A stretch of DNA of 36,406 bases from a virus. Location: positions 1 through 36,406 of the IMG/VR virus record IMGVR_UViG_3300034375_010508; one strand, written 5' to 3'. Below the pieces are notes generated by a model. It was given only the letters and a program-made list of their open reading frames with translations. It did no database searches and was not told the origin of the DNA. Each line of letters begins with the position of its first letter. Position 1 is the first letter of the stretch. The translations under genes were made by a program, and so were the position numbers. This document shows, one piece after another, positions 21,460-29,657 of this stretch.

Positions 21460-21514
21460 CCTGCCATCCCCTTTATTTTCAGTCACTTAGCAAAAGGGTA
21501 CAGGCTATAAAAAA

Positions 21515-22708
21515 ATGGAAGTATTTCAGCAAGATATATCAAAGCTAAAGCCCTATGAGTTCAATAATAGATCTCATCCAGAGGAACAAGTTGAGAGGAT
21601 AGCTCACTCAATAAAAGAGTTTGGATTCAATCAGCCTTTAGTGGTGGATGTTCAAGATAATATCATTGTGGGGCATGGAAGATTCCTGGCAGCAAAAAAG
21701 CTCGGGCTCTCTCACGTTCCTTGCTTGATGATTGATGAGCTCACAGATGAGCAGATAAGAGCCTACAGAATTATTGATAATAAACTCCAGAATGATAGCT
21801 CATGGCTGCTCAACAATCTTGAGCTTGAACTTGGATGGCTTGAGGATAATGACTTTGATTTAGAGAAATACGGCCTCGATGACTTACAGGATCTCTTTCC
21901 TGAAGATGAGCCAGAAGTTGAAGAGGATGATTTTGAAGCTCAGGAAGATGAGAGTGAGCCATATATCAAGCTTGGAGATATGATTGAGCTTGGTAGGCAT
22001 CGGGTGTTGTGTGGTGATAGCTGCACAGATTGGTTTGAAGATATTGAGCCTGTTTTGATGGTAACAGATCCGCCTTATGGTGTTGAGTATTCAGCAGATT
22101 GGCGTGATGAGCTTCTGAATGAATCTAATAGAAGCATCGGAAAAGTTTCAAATGATGAGCGAGTAGATTGGACTGAGGTTTATAAAGCTGTAAATGCTCA
22201 AGTTGCCTATGTCTGGCATGACGGGCGAAACGCAGCAGAACTTTCAAAGAATTTACAAGATTCAGGCTATGAACTTGTGTCACAGATAATATGGGCCAAG
22301 CCTATGTTTGCCATAAGTCGAGGTGACTACCATTGGCAGCATGAGCCTTGTTGGTATGCTGTCAAGAAAGGCAAGAATCATAACTGGCAAGGCAGCAGGA
22401 GCGAATCAACTCTTTGGAAGATAGAAAGAGGCTGTAAAGACAAAACAGGCCACAGCACAGAAAAGCCTTTAGAGTGCATGGCAAAGCCAATAAAGAACAA
22501 CACAAAGCAGGGCGATATAGTTGCAGATCCATTTCTCGGCTCAGGCACAACACTGATAGCCTGTGAGCAGCTAAACCGAACATGCTACGGAATAGAATTA
22601 GAGCCTAAATACTGTCAAGTCATAATCGAGAGATACAAGAAGCACTGTGAGGATAAGAAAAAGCCTTTTGAGTGCAAAATAAATGGTGAGGCTTTCGATG
22701 GCGCATAA
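21515..22708 (+). CDS. ParB-domain DNA methyltransferase (beta class)
   Basis: A 397-aa fusion. Residues 1-100 are a ParB/sulfiredoxin-like nuclease domain (LKPYEFNNRSHPEEQVERIA; VGHGRFLAAKKLG). After an acidic linker comes a methyltransferase with motif IV (VTDPPYGVEYS) before motif I (VADPFLGSGTTLIACEQ), the order of beta-class adenine-N6 or cytosine-N4 enzymes. It would methylate phage DNA, for example to evade restriction or mark DNA for packaging. The site is unknown; GATC is worth testing because the iterons contain it. The ATG follows GGCTATAAAAAA with no ribosome site. It overlaps the small terminase region. Confidence 0.88.
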   Translation: MEVFQQDISKLKPYEFNNRSHPEEQVERIAHSIKEFGFNQPLVVDVQDNIIVGHGRFLAAKKLGLSHVPCLMIDELTDEQIRAYRIIDNKLQNDSSWLLNNLELELGWLEDNDFDLEKYGLDDLQDLFPEDEPEVEEDDFEAQEDESEPYIKLGDMIELGRHRVLCGDSCTDWFEDIEPVLMVTDPPYGVEYSADWRDELLNESNRSIGKVSNDERVDWTEVYKAVNAQVAYVWHDGRNAAELSKNLQDSGYELVSQIIWAKPMFAISRGDYHWQHEPCWYAVKKGKNHNWQGSRSESTLWKIERGCKDKTGHSTEKPLECMAKPIKNNTKQGDIVADPFLGSGTTLIACEQLNRTCYGIELEPKYCQVIIERYKKHCEDKKKPFECKINGEAFDGA

Positions 22709-23093
22709 ACCAGATGACAAGCTAAGAGCCTGGGTGAGAAAGAGAGTGCTGCTAGGTACTCCCTTTGAGGAAATAGCCAAAGGCATAGGGATAAACTTCA
22801 GAACGCTTAAAAAGCACTATGAAGAAGAGCTAAAGTTTGCTGATGAGGCAAATGCTAATGTCAAAGGAATGCTTTACAAGCAGTGCATGGATGGGAACAC
22901 AGCAGCCATCATATTTTGGTGCAAGACCAAGCTGGGCATGAAAGAGACAGAAAGGAGAGAGCTTACAGGGGCAGATGGGAAAGCATTAAACCTTAACCCT
23001 GTAGCACTACCACCATCAATCTCAAGAGAGGAATGGCTTAAAACCTATGCTCAGGGAATACCAGAGGAAGAGGGAGAAGATAATGGCTCATAA
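22698..23093 (+). CDS. Small terminase subunit-like DNA-binding protein
   Basis: A 131-aa protein; ATG 22698 after GGTGAGG is preferred over ATG 22683. The N-terminal helix-turn-helix (GTPFEEIAKGIGINFRTLKK) and the segment GNTAAIIFWCKTKLGMKETE are typical of small terminase-like proteins of podophages. TerS recognises the packaging site and regulates TerL. It lies directly upstream of TerL, with one small gene between, and its C-terminus (GIPEEEGEDNGS) is acidic. Confidence 0.75.
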   Translation: MAHKPDDKLRAWVRKRVLLGTPFEEIAKGIGINFRTLKKHYEEELKFADEANANVKGMLYKQCMDGNTAAIIFWCKTKLGMKETERRELTGADGKALNLNPVALPPSISREEWLKTYAQGIPEEEGEDNGS

Positions 23094-23337
23094 AGCAATA
23101 GAACCTGAGACACAGGAAGAGGCTCATATTGACTATCAAGAACACCAGAGGCGACATGAAGAGCTTAAAAAGTTGCTGCTTGGCGTAAAGCGTGAAGAGC
23201 TGAGCAGGGAAATAATAAAGATGATTCTTGGGCTCTGTCTTGGGATAGCAGGCTTTTCTCTCTTGTTTGGTTTCGCTGATTGGAGGGTTGCTCTTGGTAT
23301 ATTCCTTGCCATTTGGGGCAATAATTACAGAGGATGA
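23083..23337 (+). CDS. 84-aa membrane protein between terminase genes
   Basis: ATG 23083 after AGAGGGAGAAGATA, overlapping the TerS stop. A charged N-terminal half (HIDYQEHQRRHEELKKLL, KREELSREII) is followed by two hydrophobic helices (MILGLCLGIAGFSLLFGF; WRVALGIFLAIWG). It ends overlapping the TerL start by ATGA. The topology could suit an i-spanin- or holin-like role, but the location within the packaging genes is unusual. Function unknown. Confidence 0.55.
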   Translation: MAHKAIEPETQEEAHIDYQEHQRRHEELKKLLLGVKREELSREIIKMILGLCLGIAGFSLLFGFADWRVALGIFLAIWGNNYRG

Positions 23338-25634
23338 GTCACATCTGGGCTCCACAGCCAGGGCCACAGCTTGCAGCAATAGAAGCCAAGTGGATAAATG
23401 AGCTTTTCTACGGTGGCGCTAGAGGTGGTGGCAAATCTGATTACCTCTTAGGCGATTATCTTCAAGATGTTTTTAAGTACAAAGAGAAGTGGCGTGGGCT
23501 TCTTGTTCGTCAATCCTACCCAGAGCTAGAAGAGCTAATTGCTCGCTCGCATGATCTTTATCCACCAACAGGGGCGGTCTGGGGAGAGCAAAAGAAAACC
23601 TGGACATGGCCTAATGGTGCTTTTATGCGGATGCGTTCAATAGAGAATGCAAGAGATGCTAAGAAATTGCAGGGGCATCAGTATTGCGTAGCAGTCGGCA
23701 CCCCCATATTAATGGCAGACGGCTCAGCAAAGGCTATCGAGGAAATAGTAGCAGGGGAGTATGTTCAGACCCTAGAAGGCGCTAAGCCAGTTATAGCTTC
23801 AATAGCTCCATATGAGGCTGAGTGTGTAAGGGTGAGCAATGCGAAGGGCGAGCAAATCAATCCTTTCTGGCATCCGATTTTAACCGTCGAGGGTTGGCAG
23901 TCGTACGCATCTCTTCTGGATAACGATTCCACAAAGTCTGAAGAGGGATTTCAAGAATGCGGCAAGCATCCTTCCTTGAGTGTTTCCGCAAGACTTTTAG
24001 AACGTGATCAGCAGTTGGGTATTGCCGATATTCGTGCCGCCAAGAAATCTTGTGATGCTTACAGCAGCTGTGGATTGTTTGATGAGAGCATTTCAATCGT
24101 CGAGAGGCTTCTTTCAAACTTATTTTGGGATTGCTTGCACATTTATAAACAAGCTGCACAAAATCATTATCATAAATCTTGGCCGACTCTCTTTGGTGTT
24201 TCACCATATGCTCTTGCTGGTTCTGTACCAGCTCAAGGTTCTCAATGTCATTATTCTGCTTATTGCCATCTCTATGATGCACAACTTCCTCTGGGAGTAA
24301 GAACCTACCAAGAGAAATCTCAAGGAAAAGGCGGTGCTGTAGCACCATCCCTCTTTTGTTACATGATGGATGCTCTGGGCAATATTCCATCAAATAGCCA
24401 TCAGATCGAAGAACAACATGAGTATCACCATCCTTATACCGGAGAGGTGAGGAGAGCGAGCGAGGGTAGTATTTACGACTCATTTGAAATGGCCCCTTGT
24501 GGCGTTAATCTAGTGGCGGACATACAGGTAAAAGATGCTAATCATTATATTACCGCAAATACAGGCATTGTAAACAAAAACTCATGGATTGGCTGGGATG
24601 AGCTACCTCAGTGGCCTGATGATAGAGCCTACAGGATGCTATTTGCCTGTAATCGTTCTGCAAAGGGAGTGCCAGAGAAGAGAATCAGAGCAAGTGGAAA
24701 CCCTGGAGGCGTGGGGCATCATTGGGTGAAAAACAGATTCATTGACGCAAATCCTTTAGGCTTTCAGATACAAAAAGAGCAGCTAAGAAACGGAATCTGG
24801 GAAAGGCTCTTTATTCCTGCAAAAGTCTGGGACAACAAGATACTGCTCAAAAACGATCCAGATTACATTCAAGCCCTGGAAATGGTTGGCTCTCCTGAGC
24901 TTGTCAGAGCATGGCTTGAAGGCGATTGGAACGTAATTACAGGGGCGTATTTCCCTGAGTTCTCAACAGATAGACATATTATCAAGCCCTTTGAGATTCC
25001 CCCTCACTGGTTCAGAGTGTTCTCTCATGACTGGGGCTCAGCTTCTCCATTTGCCTCTATCTGGGGCGCTGTATCAGATGGAGACTGCAACATACCAGCA
25101 GGGGCACTAGTCATATACAGAGAGCTCTATGGCGCATCAGGGCCAAATCAGGGGCTAAAGATGCAGAACAAAGACATTGCAGCCATGACTCTCTCAAAAG
25201 AGGCTAAGAATGAGAAAATATCTCTTCGAGTAGCTGATCCAGCATGCTTTCACCAGGATGGAGGCCCATCAATAGCTGAAGATTATAGAAAAGAGGGCTT
25301 AACAGTAAGAGCAGCAGACAATAAGCGAGTCCCTGGATGGCAGCAGATAAGGGGGAGGCTTATAGGGCAAGATGACAGGCCCATGATCTATTTCTTCGAC
25401 ACTTGCAAGGATTTAATCAGAACTTTACCAGCTCTCCAGCATGATGAGCGAAAGCCTGAAGATGTGGACACAGAGGGAGACGACCACTTAGCTGATGCGT
25501 TAAGATATATGGCGATGAGTCGGCCATATATGAGGCCAAAACCTGTTGAGGAAAAGCCAAGATACCTTAACAAGATGACCATCAATGAGCTTTGGGCAAA
25601 TAAGGGCAGCAGAAGAAAACCAGGCAGGATTTAG
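23334..25634 (+). CDS. terL: Large terminase subunit (TerL) interrupted by an in-frame intein
   Basis: A 766-aa precursor. Walker A GGARGGGKS is at 27-35. The Walker B strand reads IGWDELPQW with Asp422-Glu423. The nuclease domain shows FSHDWGSASPF, VADPACF and GDDHLADALRYMAMS. Residues 118-416 are an intein, so the spliced ATPase-nuclease is 467 aa, normal for the family. The extein junction is LQGHQY then SWIGWDE, immediately before Walker B, so splicing is needed for packaging. The protein cuts concatemeric DNA and pumps it into the prohead. ATG 23334 overlaps the preceding stop (ATGA), and the portal gene starts directly after the stop. Confidence 0.95.
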   Translation: MSHIWAPQPGPQLAAIEAKWINELFYGGARGGGKSDYLLGDYLQDVFKYKEKWRGLLVRQSYPELEELIARSHDLYPPTGAVWGEQKKTWTWPNGAFMRMRSIENARDAKKLQGHQYCVAVGTPILMADGSAKAIEEIVAGEYVQTLEGAKPVIASIAPYEAECVRVSNAKGEQINPFWHPILTVEGWQSYASLLDNDSTKSEEGFQECGKHPSLSVSARLLERDQQLGIADIRAAKKSCDAYSSCGLFDESISIVERLLSNLFWDCLHIYKQAAQNHYHKSWPTLFGVSPYALAGSVPAQGSQCHYSAYCHLYDAQLPLGVRTYQEKSQGKGGAVAPSLFCYMMDALGNIPSNSHQIEEQHEYHHPYTGEVRRASEGSIYDSFEMAPCGVNLVADIQVKDANHYITANTGIVNKNSWIGWDELPQWPDDRAYRMLFACNRSAKGVPEKRIRASGNPGGVGHHWVKNRFIDANPLGFQIQKEQLRNGIWERLFIPAKVWDNKILLKNDPDYIQALEMVGSPELVRAWLEGDWNVITGAYFPEFSTDRHIIKPFEIPPHWFRVFSHDWGSASPFASIWGAVSDGDCNIPAGALVIYRELYGASGPNQGLKMQNKDIAAMTLSKEAKNEKISLRVADPACFHQDGGPSIAEDYRKEGLTVRAADNKRVPGWQQIRGRLIGQDDRPMIYFFDTCKDLIRTLPALQHDERKPEDVDTEGDDHLADALRYMAMSRPYMRPKPVEEKPRYLNKMTINELWANKGSRRKPGRI
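23685..24581 (+). other. Intein in TerL (Hint splicing domain split by an antisense HEG)
   Basis: 299 residues, TerL 118-416. Block A begins CVAVGTPILMADGSAKAIEE with Cys118. Block B contains INPFWHPILTVEGW with His180. The C-terminal blocks read VADIQVKDANHYITANTG then IVNKN, and Ser417 is the +1 residue. The penultimate position is Lys rather than the usual His. Between the Hint halves the sense-strand peptide is rich in Cys, His, Tyr and Ser and looks unlike any LAGLIDADG or HNH endonuclease. The HNH endonuclease is encoded there on the other strand. Splicing is inferred from motifs and from the otherwise interrupted Walker B. Confidence 0.9.
23857..24483 (-). CDS. HNH homing endonuclease on the antisense strand of the intein
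   Basis: A 208-aa protein with ATG at 24483 and an AAGGGG site 9 bases before it. Residues about 22-95 form an HNH_3-type core: THVVLRSDGYLMEY, LQHRLFLEISLGRFLLPEEV, VVHHRDGNKQNNDIENLELV and QNQQEHMVKHQ. Two C-terminal HTH-like units (SLKEASRRLKCSHQTIHSCC; KDACRILEIPLQTLWN) would bind DNA. It lies wholly inside the intein, from the codon of TerL residue 175 to residue 384, leaving about 32 Hint residues at the C-side. The likely target is intein-less terL. Relative phase: codon position 1 faces codon position 1, so sense wobble bases face antisense second positions. Confidence 0.88.
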   Translation of the reverse strand: MSRKYYPRSLSSPLRYKDGDTHVVLRSDGYLMEYCPEHPSCNKRGMVLQHRLFLEISLGRFLLPEEVVHHRDGNKQNNDIENLELVQNQQEHMVKHQRESAKIYDNDFVQLVYKCASNPKISLKEASRRLKCSHQTIHSCCKHHKISWRHEYRQYPTADHVLKVLRKHSRKDACRILEIPLQTLWNRYPEEMRTTANPRRLKSDARKD

Positions 25635-27779
25635 ATGGAACAAGATGACGGTGCAGTAGAGCAGCTATCAGAGGAAGAAAAAAAAGATGATGGCATTGTT
25701 CGAGTCTGGCTTGATAGAATCAAGATGGCCAGAAAAGAGGCTTCCTCATGGCGTGAAAGATGCCGAAAAATCAAAAAGAAATATAAGGATGAAGATTCTG
25801 ATGATAGTGCATACAAGCGCTCAGCAAGGATAAATGTTCTCTGGAGCAATGTTCAAACGCTTCAGCCAGCTCTTTATTCCAGAACACCAAAGCCTGAAGT
25901 GCGCAGGCGCTTTATGGATAAAGACCCAATAGGGAAGGCAGCAGCAGAGGTGCTTGAAAGAGCTACAGAGTTTGCTCTTGATGCCTATGATTTTGATTCT
26001 GTAATGAGAAGAGTCAGAGATGATTATCTGCTCTGTGGAATGGGCGTTGCTCGGGGCTTCTATAAGCCTGTAATTGAGAAGTCTGTTCAAGAGATAGAGG
26101 ATGAATATGGGGATATCTCCTATGAAGAGAGTGAAGAGGTTACTTATGAAGAGGTAACTTGTGGATACGTTCATCCTGATGATTTTAATTGGAGCCCAGC
26201 TCGTACCTGGGGGGAAGTGACATGGGTTAGCTTTGACTCTTATATGAGCAGAGATGAGCTAATTGATCGCTTTGGTGAGGAGATCGGCAGAGATATTGAG
26301 CTTGATTACACTCCCAGCAATATAGACAAAGAGACAGCAGACAGGCCTAAGGGTGAATATTTCAAAAAAGCAAGAGTCACTGAAATCTGGGATAAAGAGA
26401 CTCGTAAAGTTTATTGGGTGGCTGCTGGTTACCCTTATGGCCCACTTGATACGCAAGATGATCCGCTAGGGCTTACAGATTTCTTTCCCTGCCCAAAGCC
26501 ATTATTTGCCACACAAACCAATGATACTCTTATCCCTGTTCCTGATTATGCGCTTTACCAGGATCAGGCAAGAGAGCTTGATGAGATTACAGGCAGGATT
26601 GATTGCTTAGTTAAGGGCTTGAGGCTTGCAGGGGTATACGACGCATCATGCGAGGGGCTTCAAAGGCTTGTTGAGGAATCAGCAGAAAATGAGCTCATTC
26701 CTATTGAGAATTGGCCACAGTACGCCAAAGAAGGGGGGATGCAGGGCACGATTCAATTCCTTCCTATAGGCGAGGCAGCACAGGTGCTTCAGGTGCTGTA
26801 TGACGCAAGAGACAGGGCTAAGGCTGATTTGTATGAAGTAACTGGAATGAGTGACATTATTCGGGGCGCTTCAAATCCAAATGAGACAGCTACAGCTCAG
26901 CAGATTAAGGGGCAATTTGCCACTTTAAGACTTTCAGATAAGCAAGCAGAAGTTCAAAGATTTGCCAGGGATTTAATAGCAATCAAGGCAGAAATCATTG
27001 CAGAGCAATTCTCTGAAGAGACTCTAATGCTCATGGCAGGCACAGACATGCTTGCTCAGACTGATCAGGGGGTAGTGGTAAACTTTGAGCAAGTGGTGGA
27101 GCTTCTTCGCTCAGATGTCATGAGGGCTTTTAGAGTTGATATTGAGACTGATTCGACGATTGCCATTGATGAGCAGATGGAGAAGCAGGCAGCTACTGAA
27201 TACCTAGCATCTGTCGGGCAGTTCATGAATCAGGGCTTTCCAATAGCACAGCAATTCCCTCAGATGGCAAATTTCATGATGGAGGCAATTTCTTCAGTAT
27301 CAAGGCGCTTTAATTTTGGCAGAAGCTTAGAGGCTTCACTTGATCAGGGGCTAGAAGCTATCAAGCAGCAGGCAATGATGATGCTCCAGCAGCAACAGCA
27401 GGCAGCTAATCAGCCACCACCACCAGATCCGAAGATGGTCAAAGTGCAGCAAGAGGGGCAGGCAGCTCAGGCCAAGATGCAGATGGATATGCAGATAAAG
27501 CAATCTGAAATGCAGATGAAGATGCAGGAGAAGCAGGCTGAAATGGCTCTCAAGCAGCAGGAGATGTTGGGGCAATTACAGCTTCAGGCTGATAAGATTC
27601 AGAAGGAAATGCAGCTCAAAGCAGCTGAGCTTGCAAGAAAAGGTGATCTGGATACAGCAGCTGATCTAGGAGTTCCATTTATTCCTACTCAGGACAAAGT
27701 AACAGAAGTTGAGTTTTATGATGATCCTGTAACTGGCACAAGAAAAGCCAGAGCAGTAACAAGCAGACAGGCGCAGTAA
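25635..27779 (+). CDS. Portal protein
   Basis: A 714-aa protein directly after TerL. It resembles large podophage (SU10/P22-size) portals: RINVLWSNVQTLQPALYSRT and PKPEVRRRF near the N-terminus, ERATEFALDAYDFDSVMRRV, DDYLLCGMGVARGFYKP, the clip/stem region YEVTGMSDIIRGASNPNETA, and TAQQIKGQFATLRLSDKQAE. The portal forms the dodecameric DNA gate for packaging and ejection. The C-terminal ~120 residues are Gln/Met-rich coiled coil (residues about 575-670), which may form a barrel inside the head. Confidence 0.92.
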   Translation: MEQDDGAVEQLSEEEKKDDGIVRVWLDRIKMARKEASSWRERCRKIKKKYKDEDSDDSAYKRSARINVLWSNVQTLQPALYSRTPKPEVRRRFMDKDPIGKAAAEVLERATEFALDAYDFDSVMRRVRDDYLLCGMGVARGFYKPVIEKSVQEIEDEYGDISYEESEEVTYEEVTCGYVHPDDFNWSPARTWGEVTWVSFDSYMSRDELIDRFGEEIGRDIELDYTPSNIDKETADRPKGEYFKKARVTEIWDKETRKVYWVAAGYPYGPLDTQDDPLGLTDFFPCPKPLFATQTNDTLIPVPDYALYQDQARELDEITGRIDCLVKGLRLAGVYDASCEGLQRLVEESAENELIPIENWPQYAKEGGMQGTIQFLPIGEAAQVLQVLYDARDRAKADLYEVTGMSDIIRGASNPNETATAQQIKGQFATLRLSDKQAEVQRFARDLIAIKAEIIAEQFSEETLMLMAGTDMLAQTDQGVVVNFEQVVELLRSDVMRAFRVDIETDSTIAIDEQMEKQAATEYLASVGQFMNQGFPIAQQFPQMANFMMEAISSVSRRFNFGRSLEASLDQGLEAIKQQAMMMLQQQQQAANQPPPPDPKMVKVQQEGQAAQAKMQMDMQIKQSEMQMKMQEKQAEMALKQQEMLGQLQLQADKIQKEMQLKAAELARKGDLDTAADLGVPFIPTQDKVTEVEFYDDPVTGTRKARAVTSRQAQ

Positions 27780-27780
27780 A

Positions 27781-28209
27781 ATGGCAATTACAGTATCAAA
27801 CCAAAACACCTCCTGGGACGCTGACACCAATGCTGATTACGATGTCACCACAGGGGCAGGCAATGTTGATGCAGGCACTCAGCGAGTAGTTATTGCTTCT
27901 GATCAGGCTGAGGTGAGTGTAGCTCAAACGCTACCGACAACCATTAACTCTGGATTAAAGAGTGTAACTACAGCAGGAATAGCAGAGACTCTCGTTGCCT
28001 CATCAACTCCCTGTAAGAAAGTTATACTACTTGCAGACCCAAGTAATACCACAAGTCAGATTTACTATGGAGCTTCAGATGTGGATAGCACCACAGGAAT
28101 GATAGTTTATTCAGCACAAAAAGAAGTGATTGAGATTGATGATGCACAAAAGATTTATGTGGATGTTGGCACTAATGGTGACAGCATCCGTTACATTATA
28201 CTTACCTAG
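27781..28209 (+). CDS. Putative virion protein with beta structure
   Basis: A 142-aa protein starting one base after the portal stop. It contains DAGTQRVVIASDQAEVSVAQ, a motif I associate with small structural proteins beside tail or baseplate genes, then KKVILLADPSNTTSQIYYGA and EVIEIDDAQKIYVDVGTNGD. It appears all-beta and may be a decoration or fibre-attachment protein. Its last 71 bases overlap the start of the fibre gene in another frame. Confidence 0.6.
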   Translation: MAITVSNQNTSWDADTNADYDVTTGAGNVDAGTQRVVIASDQAEVSVAQTLPTTINSGLKSVTTAGIAETLVASSTPCKKVILLADPSNTTSQIYYGASDVDSTTGMIVYSAQKEVIEIDDAQKIYVDVGTNGDSIRYIILT

Positions 28210-29644
28210 CGCAGAAGCTCAGAATCCACCCCTGAAAATTTCAGACGAGGGGAGTTTGCAGGGCTTGCCAGTATTTGAGCTTGATTGTTCAGGCACCGGG
28301 ATCTCGTGCTCTCATTCTGGAATCACTGGAACGATAGCAGTAGACAAGGCCGATTTTTCTAATGACGGCGATACGGCGGGAGCTAACCGCACTTTAGGCA
28401 ATAATGACAATTTTGATCTTGGTCTTGAAACTGGCGGAATAACTCGCTTGCACGTAGAAGGCGACGGGGTTGGGGCTAGTGCTGGCAATGTTGGGATTGG
28501 TACAACTAATCCATCTGCTCAACTGCACACCGTATCAACTACAGAACAGCTAAGACTGGGTTACGACGGCTCTAATTATTCAAGTTTTACGGTTGAAAAT
28601 GATGGTGATTTATCAATCAAGCAAGGAGCAAGTAATTTCAACTTGAGATTTGAGCAATACGCAATAAGATTTAAACATGGATCTGTCCAGCTTGCCGCAT
28701 TTACATCAAACGAGGTTTTGATGAATCCAAACGGTACAGATAAGGATTTTAGAGTCAAAACTCAACCTTCGAGCAATTCACTTTTTGTCGAAGGAAGTAC
28801 CGGGAATGTCGGGATTGGGACAGATAGTCCATCTGCCTTATTACATGTTGCAGGTGATATCTTTACCGACCAATATGCAAACAACGCAGAAAACACTCTA
28901 CTCGGGATTGAAGCAATGGGCGCAGGGAACAACACCGCAGGGCGGACGGTAGCGATTGGTTTTCAAGCACTCAAAGACAACACAACTGGCGAAAATAATA
29001 GTGCAGTGGGTTGGAGAGCTCTGCAAAAAAACACTACAGGATTTGATAACACGGCTATCGGGCGGGATGCCTTGTTTTTCAACGTCTCAGGTGCCCGCAA
29101 CATGGCACTCGGGTCAAATGCTTTATATTACACTCAATCAGGATTTGATAATGTCGGAATGGGAGCGTATTCGCTATATAATAATACCAGCGGAGTTGAC
29201 AACGTTGCTGTTGGAACTCGGGCGCTCGATCAGCAAATTGTTGCTAATCACAACATTGGGATTGGCCGTTTGGCGGGCAGGGTGAACGGTGGCGGGGCTT
29301 TGATGGGATCTAGCAACGTTTTCATTGGTGATAAAGTGCAAGCTAGTGGAACTTCAGTTACAAACGAAATAGTTATCGGAGCAACTGCAATAGGAAACGG
29401 AAGCAACTCGGTTACTCTTGGAAATAATTCAATCTCAAAAACTGTCTTACGGGGCAATGTCGGGATTGGCACGACATCACCAACATCTAAACTTGAAGTT
29501 GCTGGTGATGTAAAAATCGATAACGGAGCAACAAGCTGCCTGATGATCCGTGACACTGACGATGCAGGTTGGACTGAATGCTTTGCGCTTGATGGTGTGA
29601 TGAGCTGCACGGTTGACGCTGATGGGGTTTGTGATGGTGCATAA
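28139..29644 (+). CDS. YadA-like fibre with an apparent signal peptide
   Basis: About 500 aa. ATG 28139 or 28142 gives MHKRFMWMLALMVTASVTLY then LPSAEAQ, a textbook signal peptide with an AEA cleavage site, overprinted on the 3' end of the previous gene; the ribosome site is weak. Then follow fibre-type beta modules: three copies of GNVGIG (near 28488, 28803, 29456), and a YadA-head-like series of roughly 14-residue repeats (about 28905-29235; e.g. NNSAVGWRALQKNTTG, NTAIGRDALFFNVSG). The C-terminus has four cysteines (SCLMIRDTDDAGWTEC; SCTVDADGVC), suggesting disulfides outside the cytoplasm. No S74 chaperone is present. It could be a virion fibre or a secreted, surface-located protein. Confidence 0.7.
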   Translation: MMHKRFMWMLALMVTASVTLYLPSAEAQNPPLKISDEGSLQGLPVFELDCSGTGISCSHSGITGTIAVDKADFSNDGDTAGANRTLGNNDNFDLGLETGGITRLHVEGDGVGASAGNVGIGTTNPSAQLHTVSTTEQLRLGYDGSNYSSFTVENDGDLSIKQGASNFNLRFEQYAIRFKHGSVQLAAFTSNEVLMNPNGTDKDFRVKTQPSSNSLFVEGSTGNVGIGTDSPSALLHVAGDIFTDQYANNAENTLLGIEAMGAGNNTAGRTVAIGFQALKDNTTGENNSAVGWRALQKNTTGFDNTAIGRDALFFNVSGARNMALGSNALYYTQSGFDNVGMGAYSLYNNTSGVDNVAVGTRALDQQIVANHNIGIGRLAGRVNGGGALMGSSNVFIGDKVQASGTSVTNEIVIGATAIGNGSNSVTLGNNSISKTVLRGNVGIGTTSPTSKLEVAGDVKIDNGATSCLMIRDTDDAGWTECFALDGVMSCTVDADGVCDGA

Positions 29645-29657
29645 TAGGAGAAGAAAA

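Noticed and set aside
24004-24300. Additional plus-strand frame within the intein
   Set aside because: A third overlapping frame with no ribosome site or domain; the TerL frame and the antisense HNH frame explain the region.
27351-27575. Minus-strand Leu/His-rich frame in the portal C-terminus
   Set aside because: Arises from the complement of Gln/Met-rich repeats; low-complexity product.
28488-29644. Possible endosialidase-chaperone (peptidase S74) fibre
   Set aside because: The upstream GNVGIG repeats are of that general type, but the C-terminus lacks an S74 domain and ends in a Cys-rich tail.
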